Source of the DNA: Lachnospiraceae bacterium
GTDB taxonomy: Bacteria > Bacillota > Clostridia > Lachnospirales > Lachnospiraceae
Direction: 5' to 3'
Assembly (NCBI GenBank): GCA_910575275.1
Contig: CAJTEE010000007.1
Span: 124,001 to 188,000 of the forward strand
DNA: 64,000 nucleotides
Shown here: positions 8,607 through 16,384 of the stretch, piece after piece
How positions within the stretch are numbered: position 1 is the stretch's first letter
Layout of the letters: each line of letters opens with the position of its first letter
Program-made: the position numbers and the translations under genes
The notes under the pieces: model-generated
What the model was told of the DNA's origin: nothing
The model's input: only the letters and a program-made list of their open reading frames with translations
Databases searched by the model: none

Positions 8607-8678
8607 AAACACTATTTTATATATGTATTTGATATTAGATATAAAAACCACTATGATAATAACTGGAGGTGGATTGTT

Positions 8679-8997
8679 ATGACTGATATTGAAAACGGGG
8701 TAAATTTAAGTTCATATAAAAAAGAAATGAAAGACGTACTGAAAAGGCTTGTGAAAACAATGCCAGCATATAAAGAACTGCGTTTTTTTGTGGAATGCGT
8801 TTTACCAAAATTTAATTGACGCAGGCTGTGATCAGCAGATAGCAGAGCAGTGTATGGTCATTGCAAAGGAAGGTCGGTTTACGGATATGCTGCCAATACT
8901 TGTAAGGCATAGAAAGGCTTGGCTTGGTTCCCTCCATGAGAGGCAGAAGCAGATAGACTGTCTTGATTATCTGCTTTATAAGTTAAAAAAACAATAA
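8679..8997 (+). pseudogene. Small operon gene with a frameshift at a T7 run
   Basis: ATG 8679 follows TGGAGG. The frame reads ~34 residues (KKEMKDVLKRLVKTMPAYKE), hits a run of seven T at 8783-8789, then stops at 8819. The downstream frame continues convincingly to 8997 (AFYQNLIDAGCDQQIAEQC, MLPILVRHRKAWLGSLHERQ). One base removed from the T run would give a ~105-residue helical protein. The family is not recognised. It is first in the operon with the hydrolase and reductase. The shift may be a real mutation, slippage or a sequencing error. Confidence 0.6.
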
Positions 8998-9018
8998 CAG
9001 GTTAAAGGAGATAAGAGA

Positions 9019-10020
9019 ATGGAAAACAAGGACAGCAGGACATTTACAATTAACCCTGAAATTGAAATGAAAAAGGTTCAATTTATGAACCGCTATGGTA
9101 TCACACTCGTTGGTGATTTGTACTTGCCGAAGGACTATGGGAATAAGAAAAATCCGGCAGTCGTTGTTGCAGGACCCTTTGGGGCGGTAAAGGAACAGGC
9201 TTCCGGTCTTTATGCACAGGAGCTGGCTGCCCGTGGCTTTGTCAGCATAGCCTTTGATCCGTCCTTTGGCGGGGAGAGCGGCGGCGGGGTGCGAAACACA
9301 GCGTCACCGGACATATTTACGGAAGATTACAGTGCGGCGGTGGACTATATCGGTCTGATCCCCTATGTTGACAGGGAGCGTATTGGCGCAGTCGGCATAT
9401 GCGGGCTTTCGGGAATGGCGATTACCGCTGCGGGAACGGATACCAGAATTAAAGCGGTAGCCACATTCTCTATGTACGATATGTCCCGTGATATGAGTAA
9501 GGGACACATGGATTATTATACGGAGGAGCAGAGAAACAAGATCAAGGAGTATCTGAGCAGGCAGCGTTGGAAAGATGCGGAGAATGGCACCTTTGCATTG
9601 GGCAACCATGAAATTGCTTTTGATGAGAATAATGAGCCGATTACAGGAATGATGGAAATTCCGCAGGAACTGCCGGAGGGTGCTGACCCTGCATTTGCAG
9701 CGTTTTACAATTATTATGCAGTAAGAGCGAGACACCCATGCGCTGTGAATTTTGTATCTTCATGGACGGCAACAATGCCTGTGTCATTTTGGAATTTCCC
9801 ATTGATGACAAACATCAAAAAGGTATCTCCCCGTCCGATTTTGCTGGTTGCCGGGGAAAAGGCACATTCCCGTTATTATTCGGAAGATGCCTATGCCGCA
9901 GCTTCAGAACCGAAAGAACTGGTACTTGTTCCTGATGCGGATCATGTGGCTTTATATGACAATATGGAAAAGATTCCGTTTGATAAGCTGGAGCAGTTTT
10001 TTAAGGAAAATTTAAAATAG
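9019..10020 (+). CDS. Alpha/beta hydrolase (dienelactone-hydrolase-like)
   Basis: 333 residues, cytoplasmic, with no signal peptide. The fold shows the strand AVVVAGPFGAVKEQ, then the nucleophile elbow GICGLSG, where Cys or Ser could be the nucleophile as in dienelactone hydrolases, and a C-terminal PDADHVALYD supplying the catalytic His. The substrate is unknown. AGGAGATAAGAG precedes the start. It lies 22 bases after the small operon gene and 19 before the reductase, so the three are probably co-transcribed under LysR control. Confidence 0.85.
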   Translation: MENKDSRTFTINPEIEMKKVQFMNRYGITLVGDLYLPKDYGNKKNPAVVVAGPFGAVKEQASGLYAQELAARGFVSIAFDPSFGGESGGGVRNTASPDIFTEDYSAAVDYIGLIPYVDRERIGAVGICGLSGMAITAAGTDTRIKAVATFSMYDMSRDMSKGHMDYYTEEQRNKIKEYLSRQRWKDAENGTFALGNHEIAFDENNEPITGMMEIPQELPEGADPAFAAFYNYYAVRARHPCAVNFVSSWTATMPVSFWNFPLMTNIKKVSPRPILLVAGEKAHSRYYSEDAYAAASEPKELVLVPDADHVALYDNMEKIPFDKLEQFFKENLK

Positions 10021-10039
10021 AAAATAGGAGGATTTGAAA

Positions 10040-10984
10040 ATGAGTACAACATTACCGAAAATTGCATTAGGAGCTTGGTCTTGGGGTGCAGGAACAGCCG
10101 GAGGGGATCAGGTATTTGGAAACCATTTATTTGAAGAAGAATTGAAGCCGGTGTTTGAGAAAGCAATGGAGTGTGGGCTGAACCTATGGGACACGGCAGC
10201 GGTTTACGGAGAAGGGACTTCTGAACGTATTCTTGGCAATTTTGTAAAAGATGTGCGCCGGGACAGCGTTATCCTTTCCACAAAATTCACGCCGCAGATA
10301 GCCAGCAGTTCGCCGGATGCCATGCAGGAAATGATTGACGGAAGCAAGGAACGTCTGCATACCGATGTGATTGATGTTTATTGGATACACAATCCGATGG
10401 ATGCCGCAAAATGGACGCCGGATTTAATCCCGCTGGCAAAAAGCGGACAGATTAAGACAATCGGTGTTTCCAACCACAACCTTGCAGAGATAAAAAGGGC
10501 AAATGAAATTCTCGCAGCAGAGGGCTTGAAAATTTCTGCGGTGCAGAACCATTACAGTCTGTTACACCGTTCTTCGGAGCGTGCGGGTATCCTTGATTAC
10601 TGCAAGGAAAACGGCATTACATTCTATTCCTACATGGTGTTGGAACAGGGAGCACTTACCGGACGGTATAATGAAACAAACCCATTCCCAGAGGGAACCG
10701 GGAGGGGAGAGGCGTATAACCCGCATCTGAAAGAACTGACAGCATTGATTGATGAACTGAAAATTATAGGGACACGTTTTGATGCCAGCCCTGCGCAGGT
10801 TGCGACGGCATGGGCGATTGCAAAAGGCACGCTCCCGATTATCGGAGTAACAAAGGTAAATCAGGTTGAGGAGGCGGCAAAGGCGGCATGGATTGAGCTG
10901 ACTGCTGCCGAGATCAGCCGCCTGGAAAAGCTGGGCGATGAAACAGGCGTCCACACGCTCCGGGAGTGGGAAAAGGAGATGTAG
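10040..10984 (+). CDS. Aldo/keto reductase
   Basis: A 314-residue TIM-barrel NAD(P)H-dependent oxidoreductase. The AKR active-site pattern is present: Asp and Tyr in DTAAVYGEGTSERILG, the Lys in STKF, and DVYWIHNP at the fourth strand; the C-terminal cofactor loop is IIGVTKVNQVEEAAKA. Start 10040 is set by AGGAGG seven bases upstream. It follows the hydrolase and precedes the acetyltransferase by three bases, consistent with one operon acting on a small metabolite. The substrate is not predictable. Confidence 0.9.
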   Translation: MSTTLPKIALGAWSWGAGTAGGDQVFGNHLFEEELKPVFEKAMECGLNLWDTAAVYGEGTSERILGNFVKDVRRDSVILSTKFTPQIASSSPDAMQEMIDGSKERLHTDVIDVYWIHNPMDAAKWTPDLIPLAKSGQIKTIGVSNHNLAEIKRANEILAAEGLKISAVQNHYSLLHRSSERAGILDYCKENGITFYSYMVLEQGALTGRYNETNPFPEGTGRGEAYNPHLKELTALIDELKIIGTRFDASPAQVATAWAIAKGTLPIIGVTKVNQVEEAAKAAWIELTAAEISRLEKLGDETGVHTLREWEKEM

Positions 10985-10987
10985 ACC

Positions 10988-11606
10988 ATGACAGTAAAAG
11001 AAGTGATTGATGGATTTCGAGAAGGGGCAGAAGAAAATACCGAACGGGATGCCTATGCAAACGAACTTTTTCAGGAAGCTGTCCGGATTGGCATGGAATT
11101 GAATAATCAGTATCATACACCGGAGGAACTCCAGGAAATCATGGGGCGGTTGACAGGGAAAAAGATTGATGATACCTTTCGTCTGTTTCCGCCGTTTTAT
11201 ACAGACTTTGGGAAAAATATTACAATCGGAAAAGATGTATTCATCAATTCCTGCTGCCATTTTCAGGATCAGGGGGGGAATAGAGATAGGGGACGGCACA
11301 CTGATTGGGCATAATGTGGTGCTGGCAACTATCAACCATGACCTGAACCCAAAAGAAAACCGAAAGAATCACTATGCTTCCATAAAAATAGGAAATCATG
11401 TATGGATTGGTTCTAATGCAACCATACTGCCGGGAGTGACAATCGGCGATTGGGCAGTGGTTGCGGCTGGAGCAGTTGTGACACAGGATGTTCCTGCAAT
11501 GGCGGTAGTAGGAGGTGTTCCGGCGAAAGTGCTGAAAGTGGTTAAGGAATTGTCCTTGACAATTCCTACAGAAGAAAGGGAGGAACGGTATGAAACGGCT
11601 GTTTAA
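10988..11606 (+). pseudogene. Maltose/galactoside O-acetyltransferase-like, frameshifted at G7
   Basis: A hexapeptide-repeat acetyltransferase. The N-terminal helical cap is read in one frame (FREGAEENTERDAYANELFQ). At a run of seven G (11272-11278) the frame is lost, and the left-handed beta helix continues in another frame ([49 protein letters not shown]). Six G would restore a single ~205-residue protein with the acetyl-acceptor His in TINHD. The homopolymer position makes sequencing error or slippage plausible, and the gene may be intact in the cell. Confidence 0.8.
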
Positions 11607-11700
11607 TCTTATACTCGCTTGCTTGCTTATCGTTTCGCTATCAGCCTGTGGCAAATGCTCATGTACGGTAAAGAAGCAAGCAACCGAAAACAAGAGATAG
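11590..11700 (+). CDS. Truncated lipoprotein
   Basis: ATG 11590 lies inside the end of the acetyltransferase gene, after GGGAGGAACGG. The 36-residue product starts with a lipoprotein signal ([20 protein letters not shown]) whose lipobox LSAC would be processed and lipidated at Cys. After only ~15 more residues it stops in an intergenic repeat region. It is probably the surviving N-terminus of a larger lipoprotein gene, such as a flavodoxin-type one, lost to recombination at the repeats. Confidence 0.55.
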   Translation: MKRLFNLILACLLIVSLSACGKCSCTVKKQATENKR

Positions 11701-11753
11701 ACCGCCAGCACCACACTATTCCGAACCAAAGAAACCAAAGACCAAAAGACAAG

Positions 11754-11901
11754 CATCATGGAAATGTGCATAACAGGCTATGGAATCATGGATAACTCTA
11801 TTCACAGCACATGGAAAAGCTAAAGTGCAGCTTTCCCACGTCCTGCAAACAGAGTTACCCACAATTCCATGAGATAGCCAGTTATACACATTCCCACAAT
11901 G
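11754..11901. repeat. Long imperfect palindrome of intergenic repeat copies 2 and 3
   Basis: Copy 2 (11754-11815) is the reverse complement of the repeat at 7395-7455. Copy 3 (about 11846-11901) is a more diverged direct copy, so copies 2 and 3 form an imperfect ~145-base palindrome. Two nonamers match the DnaA-box consensus TTWTNCACA: TTATGCACA on the minus strand (11765-11773) and TTATACACA on the plus strand (11882-11890). No gene is visible in 11701-11934. Confidence 0.55.
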
Positions 11902-11934
11902 CCGACGACTACTGAATCCCATCCATCTATTCAT

Positions 11935-13314
11935 TTATGATAATATTTTTTTAAGACGCTGTAACCCCTCTGTTAAGTCGTTGATTGTTGGGGGAGTTAT
12001 GACTGAAATTCTTGCGGTTTTATCAGCAGGTTTATTTCCTACCGTAAATCTTTCAGCACCAAATACTTGTACGCCTGTTTGTAAAGCACAAATTTCAAAA
12101 CTCTTTCCAGTAAAGTAATCGGGTAATAATAAATATCGGATTGGACAAGTAAGTTTACTTTCAACTAAGTAACCGTTTAAAATTTCATTTACAATTAGAT
12201 TGCGGTTTGATATTTCTTTTTTGCGTTCCATAATAACCTCATCAGCAATGCCATTTATTATCAAATCCGCAGATATTGTAGAAAGTAACGCTGGATTTGA
12301 TATATTCATGTTATACAATGTAGTTGCTAAATCACAGTGGTATTTTTCCGGAACATAAATAAAGGCAGTCCTTAGTCCAGGTGCAATCGTTTTAGACAAA
12401 CTTGCTAAACATATAACTTGTTCAGGAGCAAAGGCAGCAATCGGCGGTAATGGGTTATCTTCCAGTAAGTTATTGATTGCATCTTCAATTATGAGTATAT
12501 TTTCTTCTTGAGCTATTTGTGCAATCATTTTTCTTGTTTCTAAAGACATGATATGGCTTGTGGGATTATGAAAATCGGGTATCACATAAATGCCCTTTAT
12601 GTTTTCGTTTTGGATTGCATAATATATTCCTGCTTCTGTCATTTCAAAATCTTTATGTTGTATTGCAACAAGTTGTACCCCTATCATTTGCGCAATCGTT
12701 TTTATACCGGGATACGTTACATAATCTGTTCCGATTCTATCCCCTTGTTTTAGTAGTCCACATACGGTAGCTGTCAAAGCATTTTGTCCGCCTGCTGCTA
12801 AAATAATATGCTGGCTATCCGTATGAAGCCCCATTTTGCGAAACCATGCTGCTCCTGCGGTTCGCTGTATTTCAGTACCCTCTGATTCTGCATATGAAAA
12901 GAGCTTTAATGCGTCTGGTTTTTTTAATAGGCGTTCTGCATACTGTTTTACCTTGCGATTTGCTTCTATATGGGGGTATAGCCCGCCCATTTCAATAAAT
13001 GGCGGGTTTTCTTGTCCGCAAATAAAAATTTTGTCAGATGTAACGTCTGATGAAATATAAGTGCCATTTCCGACAGAAGCAGATAACAGTCCTTTTTGTT
13101 CACATATTTTTAAAGCTCTGGAAACAGTACTTAAATTTATATCCAAATAATCTGCCAATTCCCTTTGCGGCGGTAATTTTGTTCCCGGTTTTAATATTCC
13201 GGCTTTAATATCATCTTCCAACTGCCTAACTAAAGCCAAGTAAATAGGCGGTTTTGTATTGCTTAAATCAGGCTTCCAGCTCATTGGATAGTTTTCAAAA
13301 GAATTTATCGGCAT
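11935..13314 (-). CDS. MocR-type regulator (GntR HTH plus PLP aminotransferase domain)
   Basis: 460 residues. The N-terminal GntR winged helix covers residues ~15-85 (DDIKAGILKPGTKLPPQREL, then INLSTVSRALKICEQKG). The remainder is a fold-type I aminotransferase domain with the PLP-binding Lys in SLSKTIAPGLR and the conserved AAGGQNAL and DFHNPTSHIM segments. In MocR proteins the PLP domain senses PLP or an amine rather than catalysing. Start 13314 is set by AGGAGT; in-frame upstream codons lack a site. It is divergent from the GNAT gene, with a palindrome between them. Confidence 0.9.
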   Translation of the reverse strand: MPINSFENYPMSWKPDLSNTKPPIYLALVRQLEDDIKAGILKPGTKLPPQRELADYLDINLSTVSRALKICEQKGLLSASVGNGTYISSDVTSDKIFICGQENPPFIEMGGLYPHIEANRKVKQYAERLLKKPDALKLFSYAESEGTEIQRTAGAAWFRKMGLHTDSQHIILAAGGQNALTATVCGLLKQGDRIGTDYVTYPGIKTIAQMIGVQLVAIQHKDFEMTEAGIYYAIQNENIKGIYVIPDFHNPTSHIMSLETRKMIAQIAQEENILIIEDAINNLLEDNPLPPIAAFAPEQVICLASLSKTIAPGLRTAFIYVPEKYHCDLATTLYNMNISNPALLSTISADLIINGIADEVIMERKKEISNRNLIVNEILNGYLVESKLTCPIRYLLLPDYFTGKSFEICALQTGVQVFGAERFTVGNKPADKTARISVITPPTINDLTEGLQRLKKILS

Positions 13315-13363
13315 GACATTACTCCTATGTATTGTATGAATCAGTATTTGCCAAATTGTCTTG

Positions 13364-13385
13364 CAAACAATTTTACTATTGTTTG
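13364..13385. promoter_or_regulatory. Putative MocR operator
   Basis: The perfect inverted repeat CAAACAAT-TTTACT-ATTGTTTG lies between the divergent MocR and GNAT genes, as expected for an operator controlling both. Confidence 0.55.
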
Positions 13386-13431
13386 TTTTTGCTTGCAAGG
13401 GCATAATTAAAAAAGAATGGAGGCGCACTTT

Positions 13432-14238
13432 ATGGAATATTTAAAAGCCAAAAGAGAGGATTTAGGACAAGTTTATCAATTAGTGCAGGACACGATTCAA
13501 ACCATATATCCCCAATATTATCCGCATGAAATAGTAGATTTTTTCAGTAATCTTCACTCAAAAGAAAATATTGCCGCTGATATAGACAGTGGATATGTAC
13601 GAGTATTATTTTTAGATAACTGTTTGATAGGCACGGGAACTTTTTCAGAAAATCATATTTCAAGATTGTTTGTACTTCCCGATTTTCAGAAAAATGGATA
13701 TGGAAGTCATATCATGCAATGTCTTGAAGAAGAAATATCTATCGAGCATAATTTAGCTATACTGGACGCTTCGCTTTGTGCTACTTGTTTTTACGAACAT
13801 AAGGGATATAAGACTATTTCGCATAATGAATTAACAACCGACAATGGTTTTACTTTGGTGTATGGAATAATGGAAAAACCATTAACAGTTAGTAGCACAA
13901 GAATATGTTATGAGGGGAAATTTTTTGTTTCTGTTACAAACACGGAAAATGGGGAAGTTGATAACCAAACATTATTTGCATATCACCAAAACAGAAATAT
14001 TTTATGGGCAGAATATTATGGTGGGGAAATAAAAAAGGGTACAATGATTGGATTAGTTGGGCTAAATGGAGAATTAGACTTTTACTATCAGCACATAAAT
14101 CAAAACAACGATATAAGGGTTGGAAAATGCCATAGTATACCACGCATTTTGGATAATGGGAAAATAGAACTATCCGAGCAATGGCAATGGCTGAATGGAG
14201 ATAAATCAAAAGGTCTATCAACTGTCCGGGAAAAGTAA
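13432..14238 (+). CDS. GNAT acetyltransferase fused to a small N-acetylglutamate-synthase-like domain
   Basis: 268 residues. The N-terminal ~145 form a GNAT fold with the acetyl-CoA loop LFVLPDFQKNGYGSHIM and the late-strand motif FYEHKGY. The C-terminal ~115 residues match a small beta-rich domain often annotated N-acetylglutamate synthase, usually a stand-alone protein (VSVTNTENGEVDNQTLFAYH, EYYGGEIKKGTMIGLVG). Start 13432 follows GGAGG. It is probably regulated by the divergent MocR protein. The substrate is unknown; the two-domain fusion is the notable point. Confidence 0.8.
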   Translation: MEYLKAKREDLGQVYQLVQDTIQTIYPQYYPHEIVDFFSNLHSKENIAADIDSGYVRVLFLDNCLIGTGTFSENHISRLFVLPDFQKNGYGSHIMQCLEEEISIEHNLAILDASLCATCFYEHKGYKTISHNELTTDNGFTLVYGIMEKPLTVSSTRICYEGKFFVSVTNTENGEVDNQTLFAYHQNRNILWAEYYGGEIKKGTMIGLVGLNGELDFYYQHINQNNDIRVGKCHSIPRILDNGKIELSEQWQWLNGDKSKGLSTVREK

Positions 14239-14364
14239 TTTATGTCGGGAATTATAAAATGGATAATCAAGGAGCGATAGACAAAATGTTGCCGCCCCTC
14301 TGAATTATAAAACTGAAACTGTAAACCATGCACCGCCCTACGTGGGAGAAAGGGGGAATCATTT

Positions 14365-14823
14365 ATGCCTTGCACAGAAGCATACAAGGAACACATCATG
14401 TATATGTTCAACGGCTTTTGCAAGACCGTCATACGCTATGCCGCACTCAACGCATGGCGTGACAGGAGCAGACGGCGGCAAAAAGAAATATCCCTTGAAT
14501 ACCTCACAGAAGAAAAGTTTTACCCTTTAGGCACAACAGATGAATATTTTGAAGCACCCTATGAAGAATACCCTATTACAGTATGCGGTCAGACAGTTAT
14601 CCTCACCAATGGGGAGCTTGCCACCGCCCTGCTATCTTTGCCGGAGAAGAACCGGGAAATCATTTTCCTTTACTTTTTCGGGCATTACACACAACAGGAA
14701 ATCGGGAAAATGTACGGACGCTGCCGGAGTACGACCGGGTATCAAATCCGCAGGACTTTACAGCTTCTGCACAAGGAAATGGAGGTGCTTTCACATGGGG
14801 AATCCGAACCTTTTGCCCTATGA
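14365..14823 (+). CDS. Sigma-70-like factor of Tn916-type elements
   Basis: 152 residues with a C-terminal region 4 helix-turn-helix: SLPEKNREIIFLYFFGHYTQ then QEIGKMYGRCRSTTGYQIRR. An N-terminal segment of region-2 character precedes it. It resembles the ORF7-type sigma-like proteins that control Tn916-family transfer or excision genes. AAAGGGGG precedes the start. The next gene overlaps its end by 29 bases, the usual sigma/small-HTH arrangement, so the pair probably regulates the mobile module. Confidence 0.8.
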   Translation: MPCTEAYKEHIMYMFNGFCKTVIRYAALNAWRDRSRRRQKEISLEYLTEEKFYPLGTTDEYFEAPYEEYPITVCGQTVILTNGELATALLSLPEKNREIIFLYFFGHYTQQEIGKMYGRCRSTTGYQIRRTLQLLHKEMEVLSHGESEPFAL

Positions 14824-15007
14824 AACGATTGTCCGGGCGACCAGCGGAGAGCCGGAAGCCGTGGACGAGGTTTTACGGCATTACAGCAAGCGAATCCGAA
14901 TCGCCGCCATTGAAAACGGGCATATAGACAGGGATACCGAGGACAGCATAAAGCAGCGGCTTGTCACTGCCCTGTTTAAGTTCCGCTTTGATGAACAGAA
15001 AGTATAA
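14795..15007 (+). CDS. Small helix-turn-helix protein (ORF8-type)
   Basis: 70 residues, preceded by TGGAGG within the end of the sigma-like gene. The protein (LLPYETIVRATSGEPEAVDE and then RHYSKRIRI) is the small partner that regularly follows the sigma-like gene in Tn916/CTn-type elements. It probably acts with it in regulation. It is complete. Confidence 0.75.
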   Translation: MGNPNLLPYETIVRATSGEPEAVDEVLRHYSKRIRIAAIENGHIDRDTEDSIKQRLVTALFKFRFDEQKV

Positions 15008-15082
15008 GAAATCGCTTTCATTTTTTGAAAAACGGATATATAATAAAGCAACGACAAATCGGGATTTACGGAGGTTAATGCT

Positions 15083-15409
15083 ATGGGAAATATAGTTGGA
15101 GCGATTGTATTAGGTGTAATAGCAATTATATGTTTTGTATTTAGTTACTTGCAGTTTAATGAAAAAGGGTTCTTGTTTAACAGTGCATATATTTATGCAT
15201 CAAAGCAGGAGAGAAAAAACATGGATAAGAAACCACACTACAAACAATCGGGGATTGTCTTTCTTTTAATTGGAATTATATTTTTGATTAATACAATTGA
15301 TATAATTTTACAAACGGTCTGGCTGGTTTATTTAGTAATAGGAGTTGTAATAGTTGCGATTGTATATGCGATTGTGTCATCGGTTATGATAGAGAAAAGA
15401 AAAAAGTAA
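15083..15409 (+). CDS. DUF3784-like small membrane protein
   Basis: 108 residues with an N-terminal membrane helix (residues 3-22), a short polar loop with FNEKGFLFN and ASKQERKNMDKKPHY, and two further helices (residues 55-75 and 80-100). It resembles DUF3784 membrane proteins, which are of unknown function. GGAGG precedes the start. It is probably cargo of IME-A, as it lies between the regulatory and mobilisation genes. Confidence 0.65.
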   Translation: MGNIVGAIVLGVIAIICFVFSYLQFNEKGFLFNSAYIYASKQERKNMDKKPHYKQSGIVFLLIGIIFLINTIDIILQTVWLVYLVIGVVIVAIVYAIVSSVMIEKRKK

Positions 15410-15988
15410 AATTCCGGTTTGTGGAATTATAGCCAGCTAAAAACTGAATAACCGCCGCTACATAGAACGGCACACCAAGACAGGAAATCAAGAAAAGGTT
15501 TCCTGTTTTTTTGCGTCCATTTTTGGCATTTTGAAAAATTGTCAGTATTATACCGTGCAAGGGGGACTGAAAGAAATTCTCTCTCTTGTTTGGCAAATCC
15601 GCAAGCTGTCCGTGGAGGGCAGGCAAAGGAAAATCCCACCTGTTTTGTTTGGCAGTTTTCAATTTTCGGTGGTGTGGGAACTGAAAGGAAAGTGAAGAAA
15701 TTTCCGCAAATCTCCGTCATTTTTGCTTTGCGTGGTGTTGTAGGTAGTAGGGGGAGAAATATCGCCGCAGCTTTGGCAAAATCCCCGCTTGCGGCACTAA
15801 AAGTATTGACAGAAGCCAGCACAGAGGAAACCGACACTTTTTAAGAGCAAGATTCTACCACAGTACCAAATTTCGCCTACCGGCTCATTTTGTCCTATGG
15901 GAATCTTGTTGGGGTTGCCACCCCAAGCCCGCCTTTTTGCGGCTTGCGCCGCTTGAAAAAATCCACCCACGAAAGGAGGTTCACAGCC
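15410..15988 (+). other. Gene-free region upstream of mobC, candidate oriT of IME-A
   Basis: No convincing gene lies in these 580 bases; reading frames here show no family features. The last ~100 bases hold the inverted repeat TTGGGG-TTGCCA-CCCCAA (15909-15926) and GC-rich dyads directly before mobC, where MOBP origins of transfer usually lie. I did not find a nick consensus, so oriT is a positional guess. Confidence 0.35.
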
Positions 15989-16384
15989 ATGAAAAGATAC
16001 AACACGCCACACCGTCACCGGGTAATCAAGACACGCTTGACCGAGGAAGAATACGCCGAGTTTTCCGAGCGTGTCACCCTCTGCAAAATGAGCCAAGCCG
16101 AGTTTATCCGGCAAGCCCTTATCAAATCAAGCATACGCCCGGTCATTACCGTTTCCCCGGTCAATGATGAATTACTCTCTGCCGTTGGAAAACTCACAGC
16201 CGAATACGGGAAAATCGGCGGCAACTTGAACCAGATTGCCCGCTGTCTGAACGAGTACGGCGCACCCTATAACGCCCTCTCCCAAGAGGTACGAGCCGCC
16301 ACAGCGGAGCTTGCCGCCTTGAAGTTTGAAGTCTTGCAGAAAGTAGGTGAAGCCGTTGGCAACATTCAAACATATCAGCTCTAA
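15989..16384 (+). CDS. mobC: MobC-like relaxosome protein
   Basis: 131 residues. The N-terminal part is a ribbon-helix-helix-like DNA-binding segment (RVIKTRLTEEEYAEFSERV, MSQAEFIRQALI), and the C-terminal part carries the MobC signature IGGNLNQIARCLNE. It binds the origin of transfer and helps the relaxase reach the nick site. Start 15989 is fixed by AAAGGAGG; the in-frame upstream extension is not family-like. It overlaps the relaxase gene by 38 bases. Confidence 0.9.
   Translation: MKRYNTPHRHRVIKTRLTEEEYAEFSERVTLCKMSQAEFIRQALIKSSIRPVITVSPVNDELLSAVGKLTAEYGKIGGNLNQIARCLNEYGAPYNALSQEVRAATAELAALKFEVLQKVGEAVGNIQTYQL

Noticed and set aside
11701..11934. Possible replication origin because of DnaA-box-like nonamers
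   Set aside because: Only two consensus boxes, no AT-rich unwinding region and no dnaA/dnaN nearby; the nonamers are part of an interspersed repeat.
14239..14364. Left end of IME-A at a GA dinucleotide between the GNAT and sigma-like genes
   Set aside because: No 5' maff2 sequence precedes any GA here, so a boundary could not be supported.
15427..15844. Open frames on both strands in the 15.4-15.9 kb gap
   Set aside because: No ribosome sites, no family features and low similarity to neighbouring codon use; treated as noncoding with a possible oriT.
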